Assembly (NCBI RefSeq): GCF_000718325.1
Contig: NZ_JOFV01000002.1
Coordinates: forward strand, 124,001 to 188,000
DNA: 64,000 nucleotides
DNA from: Oerskovia turbata
GTDB taxonomy: Bacteria; Actinomycetota; Actinomycetes; Actinomycetales; Cellulomonadaceae
Direction: 5' to 3'
Below the pieces are notes generated by a model, which saw only the letters and a program-made list of their open reading frames with translations, was not told the DNA's origin and did no database searches. Shown here in pieces: positions 1-9,719 of this stretch. The position numbers and the translations under genes were made by a program. Position 1 is the first letter of the stretch; each line of letters opens with the position of its first letter.

Positions 1-136
1 CGGTGCCGCACATCCCGACCGGTCGGTCCTGAGCATGTCGATCCTCGCCCGGTTGCCCGGATCCTGGGCGCTCGTCTCAGGATACGGGTGCGTGGGCACC
101 GGGCCGCGAGGCGCCACGCCCCGGGCCCGGCGGGCG
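1..136. other. Flank downstream of lysA, no gene seen
   Basis: This short stretch lies past the lysA stop on the minus strand. It is GC-rich with a run of complementary G/C blocks near 105-135 that could form a weak hairpin. No convincing reading frame starts or ends here. A homoserine dehydrogenase gene often follows lysA in actinobacteria, but its start is not visible in these bases. Confidence 0.4.
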
Positions 137-1600
137 TCAGCCCAGGTCGAGCGCGAGCAGGTCGTCCTCGGTCTCGCGACGGACCAGGACCCTGGCCTCG
201 CCGTCGGTCACGGCCACGACCGGGGGCCGGGGCACGTGGTTGTAGTTCGAGGCCATCGACCGCCCGTAGGCGCCCGTCGCCGCGACGGCCAGCAGGTCGC
301 CGGCCCGTACGTCTCCCGGGAGCAGCACGTCGTGGATCACGATGTCGCCGCTCTCGCAGTGCTTGCCGACCACGCGTGCGAGCACCGGCTCGGCGTCCGA
401 GAGCCGGTTCGCGAGCTCGGCGTGGTAGTCCGCGCCGTACAACGCCGGGCGGATGTTGTCGCTCATGCCGCCGTCGATCGAGACGTACGTGCGCACGGTC
501 GTGCTCTCGGCCTCGCCGTCCCCAGTCGGCCCGCCGACCCGCACGGGCTTGACCGTGCCGACCGTGTAGAGCGTCAGGCCCGCGGGCCCGACGATCGCAC
601 GGCCCGGCTCGATCGAGAAGCGCGGCAAGGGCGTGCCGAGGTCCGCCGACGAGGCCGCGACCGAGGCCGCGACGTCCTTCGCGATGCGGTCCGGGTCGAG
701 CGCGACCTCGCCCGGCAGGTACGCGATGCCGTACCCACCGCCCAGGTCCACCTCCGGGACGAGGAAGCCCGTACGCTCCGCGAGCGCGGCCCGCAGCTCG
801 AGGACCTTGCGCGCCGCGACCTCGAAGCCCGACGGGTCGAGGATCTGCGAACCGATGTGCGAGTGGATGCCCAGCAGCTCGAGCTCGGGGTGCGCGAGCA
901 CCGCCAGGAGCGCAGTCATGGCCGGGCTGTCCTCGACCTGCGCGCCCGGCGCGCTCGCGACCGAGCCACCGGTCGCGAGCGAGAGCCCGAACTTCTGGTC
1001 CTCGTGCGCGGTCGAGATGTACTCGTGCCCACCTGCGTGCACACCCGTCGTCACGCGGATCATGACCGGGGCCGGAGCCCCGCCCCGCGCCCGGGACGCC
1101 GCAGCCACCCGCTCGACCTCGACGAGCGAGTCGACGATGATCCGGCCCACGCCAGCCTCGAGCGCTCGCGCGATCTCCGCGTCGGACTTGTTGTTGCCGT
1201 GCAGGCCGATGTGCTCGCCCGGCACGCCCGCGCGCAGCGCCACCGCGAGCTCGCCGCCCGTCGCGGTGTCGACCCGCAGGCCCTCGGCGTGCACCCAGCG
1301 GGCCACGGCGACCGACAGGAACGCCTTGCCCGCGTAGTACACGTCGACGCCCGCGCCGACCTCGGCGAACGCGGCCTCGAACGCCCGACGGTAGGACCGC
1401 GCCCGCTCGCGCAGGTCGGCCTCGTCGAGCACGTAGGCCGGGGTGCCCTGGGCGACCGCGAGCTCACGCACGTCGACCCCCGCGACCGTGAGCGCGCCGT
1501 CGGGCCCGCGGCGCACGCCGCTCGACCACGGCTCGCCCGGCACGTAGGTGCCGGTCGGCGAGAAGGCGGGCGGCGTCGTCGGGCCTGCCGACGCGCTCAC
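137..1600 (-). CDS. lysA: Diaminopimelate decarboxylase
   Basis: This pyridoxal-phosphate enzyme decarboxylates meso-diaminopimelate to L-lysine, the last step of lysine synthesis, in the cytoplasm. The 487-residue protein has the family landmarks in order: the Schiff-base lysine in YYAGKAF (about residue 92), HSHIGSQ, the glycine-rich GGGYGIAY phosphate-binding loop, EPGRAIV, and the CESGD segment that reaches the partner active site in the dimer. The GTG at 1600 is chosen because it overlaps the argS stop by four bases (GTGA). A longer frame to 1732 would run through argS coding sequence. The overlap implies coupled translation with argS, an arrangement common in actinobacteria. The length is usual for the family. 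Confidence 0.95.
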   Translation of the reverse strand: MSASAGPTTPPAFSPTGTYVPGEPWSSGVRRGPDGALTVAGVDVRELAVAQGTPAYVLDEADLRERARSYRRAFEAAFAEVGAGVDVYYAGKAFLSVAVARWVHAEGLRVDTATGGELAVALRAGVPGEHIGLHGNNKSDAEIARALEAGVGRIIVDSLVEVERVAAASRARGGAPAPVMIRVTTGVHAGGHEYISTAHEDQKFGLSLATGGSVASAPGAQVEDSPAMTALLAVLAHPELELLGIHSHIGSQILDPSGFEVAARKVLELRAALAERTGFLVPEVDLGGGYGIAYLPGEVALDPDRIAKDVAASVAASSADLGTPLPRFSIEPGRAIVGPAGLTLYTVGTVKPVRVGGPTGDGEAESTTVRTYVSIDGGMSDNIRPALYGADYHAELANRLSDAEPVLARVVGKHCESGDIVIHDVLLPGDVRAGDLLAVAATGAYGRSMASNYNHVPRPPVVAVTDGEARVLVRRETEDDLLALDLG

Positions 1601-3291
1601 ATGCGCTCCGGCGCGGACACGCCCAGCAGGCCGAGGCCGTTGGCGAGCACCTGACGCGTCGCGTCGTTGAGCCACAGGCGCGTGCGGTGCACGTCCGTGA
1701 CCTCCTCGTCGCCCAACGGCGTCACACGGCACTCGTGGTACCAGGAGTGGTAGTCGCCCGCGAGCGCCTCGAGGTAGCGCGCGACGCGGTGCGGCTCGCG
1801 CAGCTCGGCCGCCTGGCCCACGACGCGCGGGAACTCGGTGAGCGCACCGAGCAGGACCGACTCGGTCTCGTGCGTCAGGAGCGACGGGTCGAAGGCCTCG
1901 CTCCCGTCCTCACGGAACCGCGAGACCCCGTGCGCCTGCGCGTTGCGCGCGACGTTCGCGGTGCGCGCGTGCGCGTACTGCACGTAGAAGACCGGGTTCT
2001 CGTTGGTCGCCTTGGACAGCAGGTCCAGGTCCAGGTCGATGCTCGAGTCGGTCGACGAACGCGCGAGCGAGTAGCGCGCGGCGTCCACGCCCACGGCGTC
2101 GACCAGGTCCTCGAGCGTCACGACGGTCCCGGCGCGCTTGGACATGCGGACCGGCTGACCGTCCTTGACCAGGTTGACCATCTGGCCGATGAGGATCTGC
2201 AGGTTCTTGCCCGGCTCGTCGCCGAACGCCGCGCACACGGCCATCATGCGGCTCACGTACCCGTGGTGGTCCGCGCCGAGCATGATGATGACGTCGTCGA
2301 ACCCGCGCTCGCGCTTGTCGAGGTAGTACGCGATGTCGCCCGCGATGTACGCGGCCTCGCCGTCCGACTTGATGATGACGCGGTCCTTGTCGTCACCGAA
2401 GTCGGTCGTGCGCAGCCACGTCGCGCCGTCGGCCTCGAACACGTGGCCGCCCTCGCGCAGGCGCTGGACCGCACGCTCGACCGCCCCGGACTCGTGCAGC
2501 GAGTCCTCGTGGAAGTAGACGTCGAAGTCGACGCCGAAGTCGTGCAGCGCGGCACGGATCTCGTCGAACATGCGCTCGACGCCGCGCGCCCGGAAGACCT
2601 CCTGGGCCTCGTCGTCGGGCAGCGTGCGCGGGTCCGGGTCGCCTGCGGCGATCGCGTCGGCGATGACGGCCTCCGCGATGTCCGAGATGTACTGCCCCCC
2701 GTAACCGTCCTCCGGGGCGTCCTGACCCTTGGCGCGCGCGAGCAGCGAGCGCGCGAAGCGGTCGATCTGCGCGCCGTGGTCGTTGAAGTAGTACTCGCGC
2801 TCGACCACGGCACCCGAGGCCTGGAGCACGCGGGCCAGCGAGTCGCCGACCGCGGCCCAGCGCACGCCACCGATGTGGATGGGGCCCGTGGGGTTCGCCG
2901 AGACGAACTCCAGGTTGATGCGCGTGCCGGCCTCGGAGTCGTTGTTACCGTACGTCGCGCCCTGGGCGAGGATCGTGCGGGCGAGCTCGCCCGCGGCCGC
3001 CGCGTCGAGCGTGATGTTCAGGAAGCCCGGCCCCGCGATGTCCACGGACTTGATGCCCGGGTGCGCGGCGAGGCGCTGCGCGAGGTCCTCGGCCAGGACG
3101 CGCGGGGCGACGCCGGCCTTCTTCGCGAGCTGCAGGGCGACGTTCGTGGCCCAGTCGCCGTGCTCGCGCTGGCGGGGTCGCTCGACGTGGACCGACGCGG
3201 GGACCGCGTCGGCGGGCAGGGCGAGGGTGCCGTCGGCGACGGCGGAGGCCAGGGCAGCGCTCAGCGCTTCGGAGAGCTCGTTGGGGGTCAC
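1597..3291 (-). CDS. argS: Arginyl-tRNA synthetase
   Basis: This class I aminoacyl-tRNA synthetase charges tRNA-Arg in the cytoplasm. The 564-residue protein has an N-terminal Add-1-like domain, a HIGH-type motif in PTGPIHIGG (about residues 135-142), a KMSK-type motif RMSKRAGT near residue 385, and an arginine-specific anticodon-binding C-terminal domain ending ERM. The GTG start at 3291 sits 6 bases after a TAGAAT hexamer with no Shine-Dalgarno, so the mRNA is probably leaderless. The stop overlaps the lysA start. A tRNA-Arg gene lies 1.5 kb away, which is probably coincidental. Confidence 0.96.
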   Translation of the reverse strand: MTPNELSEALSAALASAVADGTLALPADAVPASVHVERPRQREHGDWATNVALQLAKKAGVAPRVLAEDLAQRLAAHPGIKSVDIAGPGFLNITLDAAAAGELARTILAQGATYGNNDSEAGTRINLEFVSANPTGPIHIGGVRWAAVGDSLARVLQASGAVVEREYYFNDHGAQIDRFARSLLARAKGQDAPEDGYGGQYISDIAEAVIADAIAAGDPDPRTLPDDEAQEVFRARGVERMFDEIRAALHDFGVDFDVYFHEDSLHESGAVERAVQRLREGGHVFEADGATWLRTTDFGDDKDRVIIKSDGEAAYIAGDIAYYLDKRERGFDDVIIMLGADHHGYVSRMMAVCAAFGDEPGKNLQILIGQMVNLVKDGQPVRMSKRAGTVVTLEDLVDAVGVDAARYSLARSSTDSSIDLDLDLLSKATNENPVFYVQYAHARTANVARNAQAHGVSRFREDGSEAFDPSLLTHETESVLLGALTEFPRVVGQAAELREPHRVARYLEALAGDYHSWYHECRVTPLGDEEVTDVHRTRLWLNDATRQVLANGLGLLGVSAPERM

Positions 3292-3297
3292 CCGACG

Positions 3298-3303
3298 ATT
3301 CTA
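3298..3303 (-). promoter_or_regulatory. -10 box of argS-lysA, probably leaderless
   Basis: On the minus strand this reads TAGAAT, a good actinobacterial -10 hexamer. It is followed by 6 bases and then the argS GTG, which places the transcription start on or next to the first base of the start codon. No clear -35 box is seen. This is inferred from sequence only. Confidence 0.5.
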
Positions 3304-3352
3304 GCGAGCGACGCCAGGGCTGTGCGTCGCCGTCCGCGGACCGCGACGAGGG

Positions 3353-4660
3353 TCACCCCCGCCGAGCACGCGGAGCCCACGTGTCCTCGATCATCACGGG
3401 CCGGCACCCCGCGACCGCGGCGACGAGAATCACCACCAGGGTGCCGAACAGGACGACGAACGTGCTGTCCCACGTCCCGCTGCGCCCGTACAGGATGCCC
3501 GCGGTCAGCGGCCCGGCCCCCGCGATGAGGTACCCCACACCCTGCACGAACCCGGACAGCGCGACGGCGCCGGCCGAGGTGCGGCTGCGCAGGTTGATGA
3601 GCGCGAGCCCCAGCGGGAACGTCGAGGCCCCGAGCCCCGCGAGCACGACCCACACCCAGGTGGCGGGGCCGGCCTGGGCGCCCATGAGCCCGGCGTAGCC
3701 GACCGCGAGCATCGCGACGAAGAGCACGACCAGCAGGTACGGGTTGCGCATCCGGGCCGCGAGCAGCGGCGTGACGATCGACATGGGCATGCCGACGAAC
3801 GCGTAGAGCGCGAGCGCGCTCGCCGCGACCGGCTCGGACATGCCCGAGTCGATCAGGACGTGCGGCAGCCACGCGAACATGACGTACGTGTTGACCGAGT
3901 TCAGGCCGAACATGCCCGCGATGCCCCACGCGAGCGGGCTGCGCCACGCACGCCCCTCGTGACGGTGCCGCCCGTCGAGGCCCACCGTGTGCTCGGGCGA
4001 GTGCTCGAGCACCGACGCGAGCTCGGCGCGGGCGCGGGCCGAGCGGGCGATCACCACGGTCCACGGCACGGCCGCGAGCAGCCCCACGAGCGCCCAGCCG
4101 CCCAGGGCCGGACGCCAGCCCAGCGACGAGGCGATGCCCACCACGAGCAGAGGCGGGATCGCGGTGCTCAGCGAGAGCGTCACGGTGTACACCGCGGTCA
4201 CGGCCCCGATCCGGTCCGGGAAGTACCTCTTGACCAGGGGCGGGAGCAGCACGTTGCCCATGCCCATGCCCGCGAGCGCCACAGCGGTCCACACCAGGAA
4301 GGACGGGGCCGTGCTCGACAGCGACCGCAGGATCTCCCCGACCGAGCTCACGACCAGGGCGGCGACGAGCGTCGGCTCGAGCCCGAACCTGCGCGACAAG
4401 ACCGGGACGAGCGAGCCGAAGACCGCGAACGCGATGACCGGGACCGTGCCCAGCAGGCCCGCCACCTGGTCGCTCAGGTCGATGTCGGTCCGGACCACGT
4501 CCAGGATCGGGGAGACCGAGGCGACCGCGATCCGCAGGTTGAACGCCGCGAGGACGATCCCGGCAAGGACGACGAAGCGCCCCTTCCACGGGCGGTGCGC
4601 GTCGTCGGGCGTGCTGTCGGGGGTGCTGTCGGGGGTCGAGCTCGAGTCCTGGCGATCCAC
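3353..4660 (-). CDS. MFS transporter of the CynX/NimT type
   Basis: This is a membrane transporter of the major facilitator superfamily. After a Ser/Asp/Thr/Pro-rich N-terminus that contains three copies of the unit DSTP, the protein shows about twelve hydrophobic segments. The opening segment has the pattern AFNLRIAVASVSPIL, typical of the CynX (cyanate) and 2-nitroimidazole transporter group, but the substrate cannot be read from the sequence. The start is uncertain: the frame is open to 4792. The GTG at 4660 gives a compact protein, although its GGAG lies right against the codon. It faces away from the tRNA gene and stands alone, with no cyanase nearby. Confidence 0.8.
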   Translation of the reverse strand: MDRQDSSSTPDSTPDSTPDDAHRPWKGRFVVLAGIVLAAFNLRIAVASVSPILDVVRTDIDLSDQVAGLLGTVPVIAFAVFGSLVPVLSRRFGLEPTLVAALVVSSVGEILRSLSSTAPSFLVWTAVALAGMGMGNVLLPPLVKRYFPDRIGAVTAVYTVTLSLSTAIPPLLVVGIASSLGWRPALGGWALVGLLAAVPWTVVIARSARARAELASVLEHSPEHTVGLDGRHRHEGRAWRSPLAWGIAGMFGLNSVNTYVMFAWLPHVLIDSGMSEPVAASALALYAFVGMPMSIVTPLLAARMRNPYLLVVLFVAMLAVGYAGLMGAQAGPATWVWVVLAGLGASTFPLGLALINLRSRTSAGAVALSGFVQGVGYLIAGAGPLTAGILYGRSGTWDSTFVVLFGTLVVILVAAVAGCRPVMIEDTWAPRARRG

Positions 4661-4848
4661 TCCAGGAGGGTACGCATCCGTTTCCCGGGGCACCCGTCCC
4701 GGAGGGGGTTCCGGGCTGGTGAGTCCGGTCACGCCGGCCCCTCGGGGCCGGGCGTCCCGGACGCCTCCCGGCAGGTGGGAGCACGAACCCACCGGAGACT
4801 GGTAGTCTCGTGCACCGTGCCGGATGCTCGTCAGAGCGAACGCATGCT

Positions 4849-4921
4849 GCCCTCGTAGCTCAGTGGATAGAGCGTCTGCCTCCGGAGCAGAAGGTCGTAG
4901 GTTCGAGTCCTATCGAGGGCA
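4849..4921 (+). tRNA. tRNA-Arg (anticodon CCG)
   Basis: The 73 bases fold into a full cloverleaf. The acceptor stem is a perfect 7-bp pairing of GCCCTCG with CGAGGGC, followed by discriminator A. The D arm is GCTC/GAGC, the anticodon stem TCTGC/GCAGA holds the loop CTCCGGA, and the T arm contains GTTCGAGTCC. Anticodon CCG reads the arginine codon CGG, which is frequent in a genome this GC-rich. CCA is not encoded; only CC follows. A perfect GAGACT/AGTCTC palindrome lies about 40 bases upstream at 4795-4809, and a strong terminator follows. Confidence 0.97.
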
Positions 4922-4930
4922 CCGCAGACC

Positions 4931-4960
4931 AAGCCCCTGGACCCCTCGGTCCAGGGGCTT
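4931..4960 (+). terminator. Terminator of tRNA-Arg
   Basis: A perfect 13-bp stem (AAGCCCCTGGACC paired with its complement) closes on the loop CCTC ten bases after the tRNA 3' end. There is no long T run, as is common for terminators in GC-rich actinobacteria. Confidence 0.85.
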
Positions 4961-5069
4961 CGTCGTGCCCGGGAACCACCGAGACCTGGACCGGGGTGGT
5001 CCCTGCGCCCCGCGCACCCGTGTAGCGTCCGCACTACTGGGCCACCGTGGTCTCGTTGACGGGACAAGC

Positions 5070-6233
5070 GTGACAACAGCATCGAACGACACCATCCTCG
5101 GCCTCCTCGGGAGGTCGCGGAAGCCCGACGAGCACCGGCTCCCCCTCCACCCCGACCACCTCGAGCGCATCGCCCCCGAGCTCCGGTCGCGGATCGTCGT
5201 CGAGCAGGGGTACGGCGAGCGCTTCGGCGTGAGCGACGAGCAGATCGCCCCCTGGGTCCGCTCCCTGGGCACCCGCGCCGAGGTCGTCGAGGCCGCCGAC
5301 GTGATCCTGCTGCCCAAGCCACAGCTCGAGGACCTGCGCGACCTGCGCCCCGGCCAGACCCTGTGGGGCTGGCCGCACTGCGTCCAGGACCGCGACCTGA
5401 CCCAGGTCGCGATCGACGAGCGGCTCACGCTCGTCGCGTTCGAGGCCATGCACCACTGGGCGGCGGACGGCGGGTTCGGCCTGCACGTCTTCCACAAGAA
5501 CAACGAGATGGCCGGCTACTGCTCGGTGCTGCACGCGCTCGAGCTGTGCGGGTCGACGGGTGACTACGGCAGGCGCCTGACCGCCGTGGTCATCGGCTTC
5601 GGCGCCACCGCCCGCGGAGCCGTCACGGCTCTCAACGCGCACGGCATCCACGACGTCCGCGTGCTGACCAACCGCCGGGTCGCCGCGGTCGCGGCGCCCA
5701 TCCACTCGGCGCAGATCGTGCAGTTCGACCACGACGACGCGCCGTACCTCAGCGAGGTCATCACGGACGAGGGCCGCCTCCCGCTCGCCCCGTTCCTCGC
5801 CGAGAGCGACATCGTCGTCAACTGCACCCTGCAGGACCCCAACGCGCCCCTGCTCTACCTGCGCACCTCGGACCTGGGGGCGTTCCGGCCGGGCAGCCTG
5901 ATCGTGGACGTGTCGTGCGACGAGGGCATGGCGTTCGACTGGGCGCGCCCGACCACGTTCGCCGACCCGCTGGTCACGGTCGGCGAGAACGTCAGCTACT
6001 ACGCGGTGGACCACAGCCCCTCGTACCTGTGGAACTCGGCGACGTGGGAGATCAGCTCGGCGGTCCTGCCGTTCCTCCCGGCGGTCATGGCGGGTCCGGC
6101 GGGCTGGGACGCCAACGAGACGGTCCGCCGAGCGATCGAGGTGCGCGACGGCGTCGTCCTCAACCCCGCGGTGCTCGAGTTCCAGCACCGCGAGGCCGCG
6201 TACCCGCACCGCCTGGTCCCGGCCCAGCCGTGA
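5070..6233 (+). CDS. Alanine dehydrogenase/PNT family, N5-(carboxyethyl)ornithine synthase-like
   Basis: This 387-residue NAD(P)H-dependent protein belongs to the alanine dehydrogenase/transhydrogenase superfamily. The N-terminal half has the family pattern RKPDEHRLPLHPDHLERI and FHKNNEMAGYCSVLHAL. The C-terminal half has a Rossmann fold with VVIGFGATARGAV. The closest described group reductively condenses pyruvate with an amino acid (carboxyethylornithine synthase), so that is the working label; the actual substrate is unknown. The GTG at 5070 is chosen because the upstream frame runs back through the tRNA and its terminator. A weak GGGA lies 8 bases upstream. It is a single gene, 23 bases before the CYTH gene on the same strand. 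Confidence 0.75.
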   Translation: MTTASNDTILGLLGRSRKPDEHRLPLHPDHLERIAPELRSRIVVEQGYGERFGVSDEQIAPWVRSLGTRAEVVEAADVILLPKPQLEDLRDLRPGQTLWGWPHCVQDRDLTQVAIDERLTLVAFEAMHHWAADGGFGLHVFHKNNEMAGYCSVLHALELCGSTGDYGRRLTAVVIGFGATARGAVTALNAHGIHDVRVLTNRRVAAVAAPIHSAQIVQFDHDDAPYLSEVITDEGRLPLAPFLAESDIVVNCTLQDPNAPLLYLRTSDLGAFRPGSLIVDVSCDEGMAFDWARPTTFADPLVTVGENVSYYAVDHSPSYLWNSATWEISSAVLPFLPAVMAGPAGWDANETVRRAIEVRDGVVLNPAVLEFQHREAAYPHRLVPAQP

Positions 6234-6255
6234 GCGACCGCGTACGGTATGTCCT

Positions 6256-6882
6256 ATGACGGACGGTGGTAACGGAGACTTCGAGTTCGAACGTCGCTTC
6301 CTCGTGAAGGACGTCCCGGTCGACCTGCTCGACGCGCCCGCGCTCATCGTGCAGAGCTACTTCCTGGCCGAGGACGGCTACGCGCTGCGCCTGCGCGCCC
6401 AGGCGAGCGCGACGGCCGCCGACCTCAGCGCCGCCACGTCGCCCCTGAGCGTCCTGGACCGGCACACCTTCGACTTCTGCGCACTGACGGTCAAGGGCCC
6501 GCAGGTGGGCGGCACCCGCTACGAGGCCGAGCGTGAGGTCGACGTCAACGTCGGGGTCGAGATGATCCGCCGCGGGGGCGGCCGCATCGTCAAGACCCGC
6601 TACTCGGCGTGGCTCGGGGCGGACGGCTGGGTCATCGACGTGTTCGGCGGCGCGAACCATCCGCTCGTCATCGCGGAGTGCGAGCGGTCGGGCCCGGTCG
6701 TGGACCTCCAGATCCCGGACTTCTGCGTCACCGAGATCACCGACGACCGCCGGTTCTCGAACGACTCGCTCTCGCACACCCCGTACTCGGCGTGGGCCGG
6801 GTCGTTCGCCGCCGAGCTGGCGGTGTCCGGGCCGCGGTTCCGTCAGGACTTCGGGCACAACGCCCACCTGCCCACCGAGTAG
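6256..6882 (+). CDS. CYTH domain protein
   Basis: The 208-residue protein begins with the diagnostic charged EXEXR-type signature (FEFERRFLV, residues 9-17) of the CYTH fold. The rest alternates the acidic and basic strands that line the triphosphate tunnel (ALTVKGP, YEAEREVDV, IVKTRYSAW, LVIAECER). CYTH proteins hydrolyse inorganic or thiamine triphosphate, or act as class IV adenylate cyclases, using divalent metals. Which reaction applies is not visible here. A TACGGT hexamer ends 7 bases before the ATG, consistent with a leaderless mRNA. It is a single-domain protein without the CHAD partner often seen. Confidence 0.85.
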   Translation: MTDGGNGDFEFERRFLVKDVPVDLLDAPALIVQSYFLAEDGYALRLRAQASATAADLSAATSPLSVLDRHTFDFCALTVKGPQVGGTRYEAEREVDVNVGVEMIRRGGGRIVKTRYSAWLGADGWVIDVFGGANHPLVIAECERSGPVVDLQIPDFCVTEITDDRRFSNDSLSHTPYSAWAGSFAAELAVSGPRFRQDFGHNAHLPTE

Positions 6883-7000
6883 GTCCGACGCCGGAGCACC
6901 GGTCGCGAGGACAGCGGACAGGTGGGTGCACCCGGCGGGGAACACGCCGTCGGGCCTCCCTCCCGCGCCGTCCCGGCCGAGCCGACGGACAATGCAGGGC

Positions 7001-8701
7001 ATGGACGAGGCCGTCGTACTACTGGTCATCACCGGCGCGCTGGCCGTCACGGCTGCCGCACGGCACTGGGACCTGCCCGCCCCCCTCGTGCTCGTCACGG
7101 TGGGTCTGGGCGTCTCGCTGATCCCCGGCGTCCCCCACATCGAGCTCGAACCCGACGTCCTCCTCGGCGTGATCCTGCCGCCGCTGCTCTTCTCGGCGGC
7201 CACCGGCAGCTCCTACCAGGACTTCCGGTCGTCGCTCCACGCGATCGTGCGCCTCGGCGTCGGGCTCGTGATCGTCACGGCGCTCGCCGTCGCATGGGTC
7301 GCGACGCTCCTGCTGCCCGACCTGCCGTTCGCTGCCGCTCTCGTGCTGGGGGCCGTCGTCGCACCGCCCGACGCCGTCTCCGCCGCCGCCGTCGGGCGCC
7401 GCCTCGGCCTACCCCGACGCGTCATGACGCTCCTCGGCGGCGAGAGCCTCATCAACGACGCGACGTCCCTCACGCTCTACAAGGTCGCCCTCGCCGGCGT
7501 CGCCACGGGCGCGTGGGTGTGGACCGAGGGCATCGGCGTCTTCACGCTCGCCGTCGTCGTCGGCGTGGGCGTCGGGCTCGTCATGGGCATCGGGATGCAC
7601 GCCGCGCGGCTGCGGCTCGCCGACCCTCTCCTGACGAGCGTCGCCGGGATCATCCTCCCGTTCGCGGCCTACTGGATCGCCGAGGAGCTCAGCGGCTCGG
7701 GCGTGCTGGCCGTCGTCGCCGCAGGCCTCTACCTCGGACACACCGCGCCGACCGCGGGCTACGAGACACGCCTCGTCGAGGAACCCCTGTGGGACAGCCT
7801 CGACCTGCTGCTCGAAGCCATCACGTTCGCGCTCATCGGTCTCCAGCTCAAGTTCGTCGTCGAGACCGTCGTGGACTCCGACGAAGGGCTGCGGACCGCG
7901 ATCTGGGTGTCCCTCGCTGCCCTCGTCGTGACCATGGCCGTCCGTCCCCTGTACGTCTTCGCCACGGCCTGGCTCGACCGCGTCCACCTGCCCGGCTCGA
8001 CACGCTCGCGCGCCGACCGGCTCGACTGGCGCGAGTCCCTCGTGGTCTCCTCGGCCGGCATGCGGGGCGTCGTGACGCTCGCCGCCGCGGCCGCCATCCC
8101 CGCGACGCTCGGCGGGGCCGAGTTCCCCGGCCGCGCGACCATCCAGCTCGCGGCCTTCACGGTCGCGATCGGGACGCTCCTGCTGCAGGGCGTGACGCTG
8201 CCGTGGGTCATCCGGAGGCTCGAGGTCGGGGGCGAGGACGAGGCCGCGAGCGACGCCGCCGAGGAGGCCCGCGTCCGTCGGCTCATGGCCGACGCCCAGG
8301 CCCGGACCATCGCGCACGCCGCCCGGGAGTGGGCGCCCGTGATCGGCGAGGAGAAGGCCGAGGCGACCCGGGCCGCCATGTCCGCCGCGATCCTCGGACG
8401 CGCCCAGGCCGCGGCCCGCCTGCTCTCGCCCGAGTCGGCGGCCGAGGAACCCGTCGAGCAGGGTCCCGTCCGCGCGCGTCCCACTGGCGGGCGGGCGTAT
8501 CCCGTGGCCAGGCGCGGCGACCGGTCGCAGGACCTGCGCCGGCTCAACGACCTGCGCGCCGACATGAACAGGGCCCAGCGCCAGGTGCTGGTCGACGAGC
8601 GCGACGCCGGACGCCTCAACGAGGCCGTCATGCGCAGGATCCTGCGCGAGCTGGACATCGAGGCCGAGGCGCTCGCCGGGTCCTGGGTCAACCGGATCTG
8701 A
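7001..8701 (+). CDS. Na+/H+ antiporter, CPA1 family
   Basis: This is a membrane antiporter for sodium and protons, of about 566 residues. Roughly twelve hydrophobic segments fill the first 400 residues, including GAVVAPPDAVSA and GGESLINDATSLTLYK, the conserved ion-binding regions of the NhaP/CPA1 family, and SSAGMRGVVTLAAA near residue 355. A long charged cytoplasmic tail of about 150 residues follows, typical of the bacterial long form. The ATG at 7001 is preferred, with an AGGG just upstream; ATG 6992 and an in-frame ATG at 6926 are alternatives. The stop TGA at 8699-8701 and that of the convergent M15 peptidase sit in a small TGACGG/CCGTCA palindrome. Confidence 0.88.
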   Translation: MDEAVVLLVITGALAVTAAARHWDLPAPLVLVTVGLGVSLIPGVPHIELEPDVLLGVILPPLLFSAATGSSYQDFRSSLHAIVRLGVGLVIVTALAVAWVATLLLPDLPFAAALVLGAVVAPPDAVSAAAVGRRLGLPRRVMTLLGGESLINDATSLTLYKVALAGVATGAWVWTEGIGVFTLAVVVGVGVGLVMGIGMHAARLRLADPLLTSVAGIILPFAAYWIAEELSGSGVLAVVAAGLYLGHTAPTAGYETRLVEEPLWDSLDLLLEAITFALIGLQLKFVVETVVDSDEGLRTAIWVSLAALVVTMAVRPLYVFATAWLDRVHLPGSTRSRADRLDWRESLVVSSAGMRGVVTLAAAAAIPATLGGAEFPGRATIQLAAFTVAIGTLLLQGVTLPWVIRRLEVGGEDEAASDAAEEARVRRLMADAQARTIAHAAREWAPVIGEEKAEATRAAMSAAILGRAQAAARLLSPESAAEEPVEQGPVRARPTGGRAYPVARRGDRSQDLRRLNDLRADMNRAQRQVLVDERDAGRLNEAVMRRILRELDIEAEALAGSWVNRI

Positions 8702-8710
8702 CGGGCTCCG

Positions 8711-9511
8711 TCAGGTGGGGCCGCCGAGCTCCACGACGCCCTCGGTGAACTCGAAGTGCCACGGCTCGTAGGCCCCGCCACCGCCGCGCTTGGCCCACGA
8801 CGGGTTGGCCCAGCCGTACAGGCCACCGTTCTTGTTGATCCACGAGTAGACCTCGCGGTTGCCCGTCTCGCTCGAGCACAGGTCGATCGCCAGGCCCCAC
8901 CCGTGGAACGACGTGCCCGGCTTGGCCGCGAACGCCCCGCGCGAACCCTTGAGAGAGACCTGCGACGCGATCGTGCGGTAGCTCGAGACCAGGCACATGT
9001 CCCGTCCGAACGTCGACCGGAAAGCCTCGTTCATGGCCGACAGCGCGACCGCCGCATCCGGCCGCAACGACTCCCCCGGCTGCCACAGGTCGCACAGCTC
9101 GTGGCCCGTGAGCCTGCCGTTGGCGCTGGTCGTCCTGACCGTCGGGTCGCAGTCCGGCAGCGGGGCGCGCTCGACCGAACGGCTCGCGGCCTGCGCCCGA
9201 CCGTCGATCTTCGGGGCAGCGGCGACGTACTCGGACGTCGGCTCGGCCGCGGTCGGGTTGTTGACGAGGTCCAGGGCGCTCGGCCCGGTCGGCTTGCCGT
9301 CCGGGCCGAAAGGCGCGGCCGGCCCGTCCTGCGCGCCTGCCGAGAGCGGCATCGCGATCGTCGCGACCGCGAGCGTCCCCAGGACAGCCATGCGGGGCGC
9401 CCAGCGCTGGTGCGACGGGATCTCCGCCCGACGGCGCCCCTTGTGCCCGCTCTCCGCCTCACGTCGAGCGCGACGGGAGTCGGAGGACTGGGACGTCGAC
9501 ACCGACTCCAC
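8711..9511 (-). CDS. Secreted M15 family D-alanyl-D-alanine carboxypeptidase
   Basis: This 266-residue protein is probably exported and trims D-Ala from peptidoglycan peptides. A basic N-terminus (about residues 1-40) precedes a hydrophobic stretch ending PLSAGA, which looks like a signal peptide. A linker and the VanY-type domain follow, with SSYRTIASQ, the metal-binding GTSFHGWGLAIDLC (His and Asp ligands) and EPWHFEF (catalytic Asp/Glu region and third His). The GTG at 9511 has a good GGAGG five bases upstream. The gene lies 208 bases downstream of the CNNM pair on the same strand and may have its own leader. It converges with the antiporter gene. Confidence 0.9.
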   Translation of the reverse strand: MESVSTSQSSDSRRARREAESGHKGRRRAEIPSHQRWAPRMAVLGTLAVATIAMPLSAGAQDGPAAPFGPDGKPTGPSALDLVNNPTAAEPTSEYVAAAPKIDGRAQAASRSVERAPLPDCDPTVRTTSANGRLTGHELCDLWQPGESLRPDAAVALSAMNEAFRSTFGRDMCLVSSYRTIASQVSLKGSRGAFAAKPGTSFHGWGLAIDLCSSETGNREVYSWINKNGGLYGWANPSWAKRGGGGAYEPWHFEFTEGVVELGGPT

Positions 9512-9719
9512 CGGACCTCCGCTCGAAGAGACGCCCGGGACACCTCATGGTGGCCGGAGCGGCACAGACGACAAGAAACGCGCTGCACCTCGCAGAAAGG
9601 ACGACCCTCCTGTAGGGGAGGAACCGTGCGAGACGAAGCACCGGACACGATATCCGCGGGCGCCGGGGAAGCCAAGTCCCCTGTTCAACGGGCTGAGGGC
9701 CACCCGTCCTCGACCACGA
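9512..9719 (-). other. Unexplained leader of the M15 peptidase
   Basis: The 208 bases between the CNNM gene and the peptidase start contain two small hairpins on the minus strand: AGGGGA/TTCCCC near 9665-9685 and CCTCC/GGAGG near 9605-9622. Cell-wall peptidase genes in actinobacteria are often preceded by a cyclic-di-AMP riboswitch, but the conserved core bases of that RNA were not recognised here. The region may be an untranslated leader; nothing stronger can be said. Confidence 0.25.

Noticed and set aside
35..1654. Long open frame on the plus strand opposite lysA
   Set aside because: It is a shadow of the high-GC lysA gene with Arg/Asp/Val-rich composition and no domain.
3353..4660. A dedicated cyanate transporter
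   Set aside because: Only family resemblance to CynX is seen; no cyanase gene or other cyanate enzyme is nearby.
9512..9719. Cyclic-di-AMP riboswitch before the M15 peptidase
   Set aside because: The region has hairpins, but the conserved core of that RNA class was not found, so only a leader is listed.
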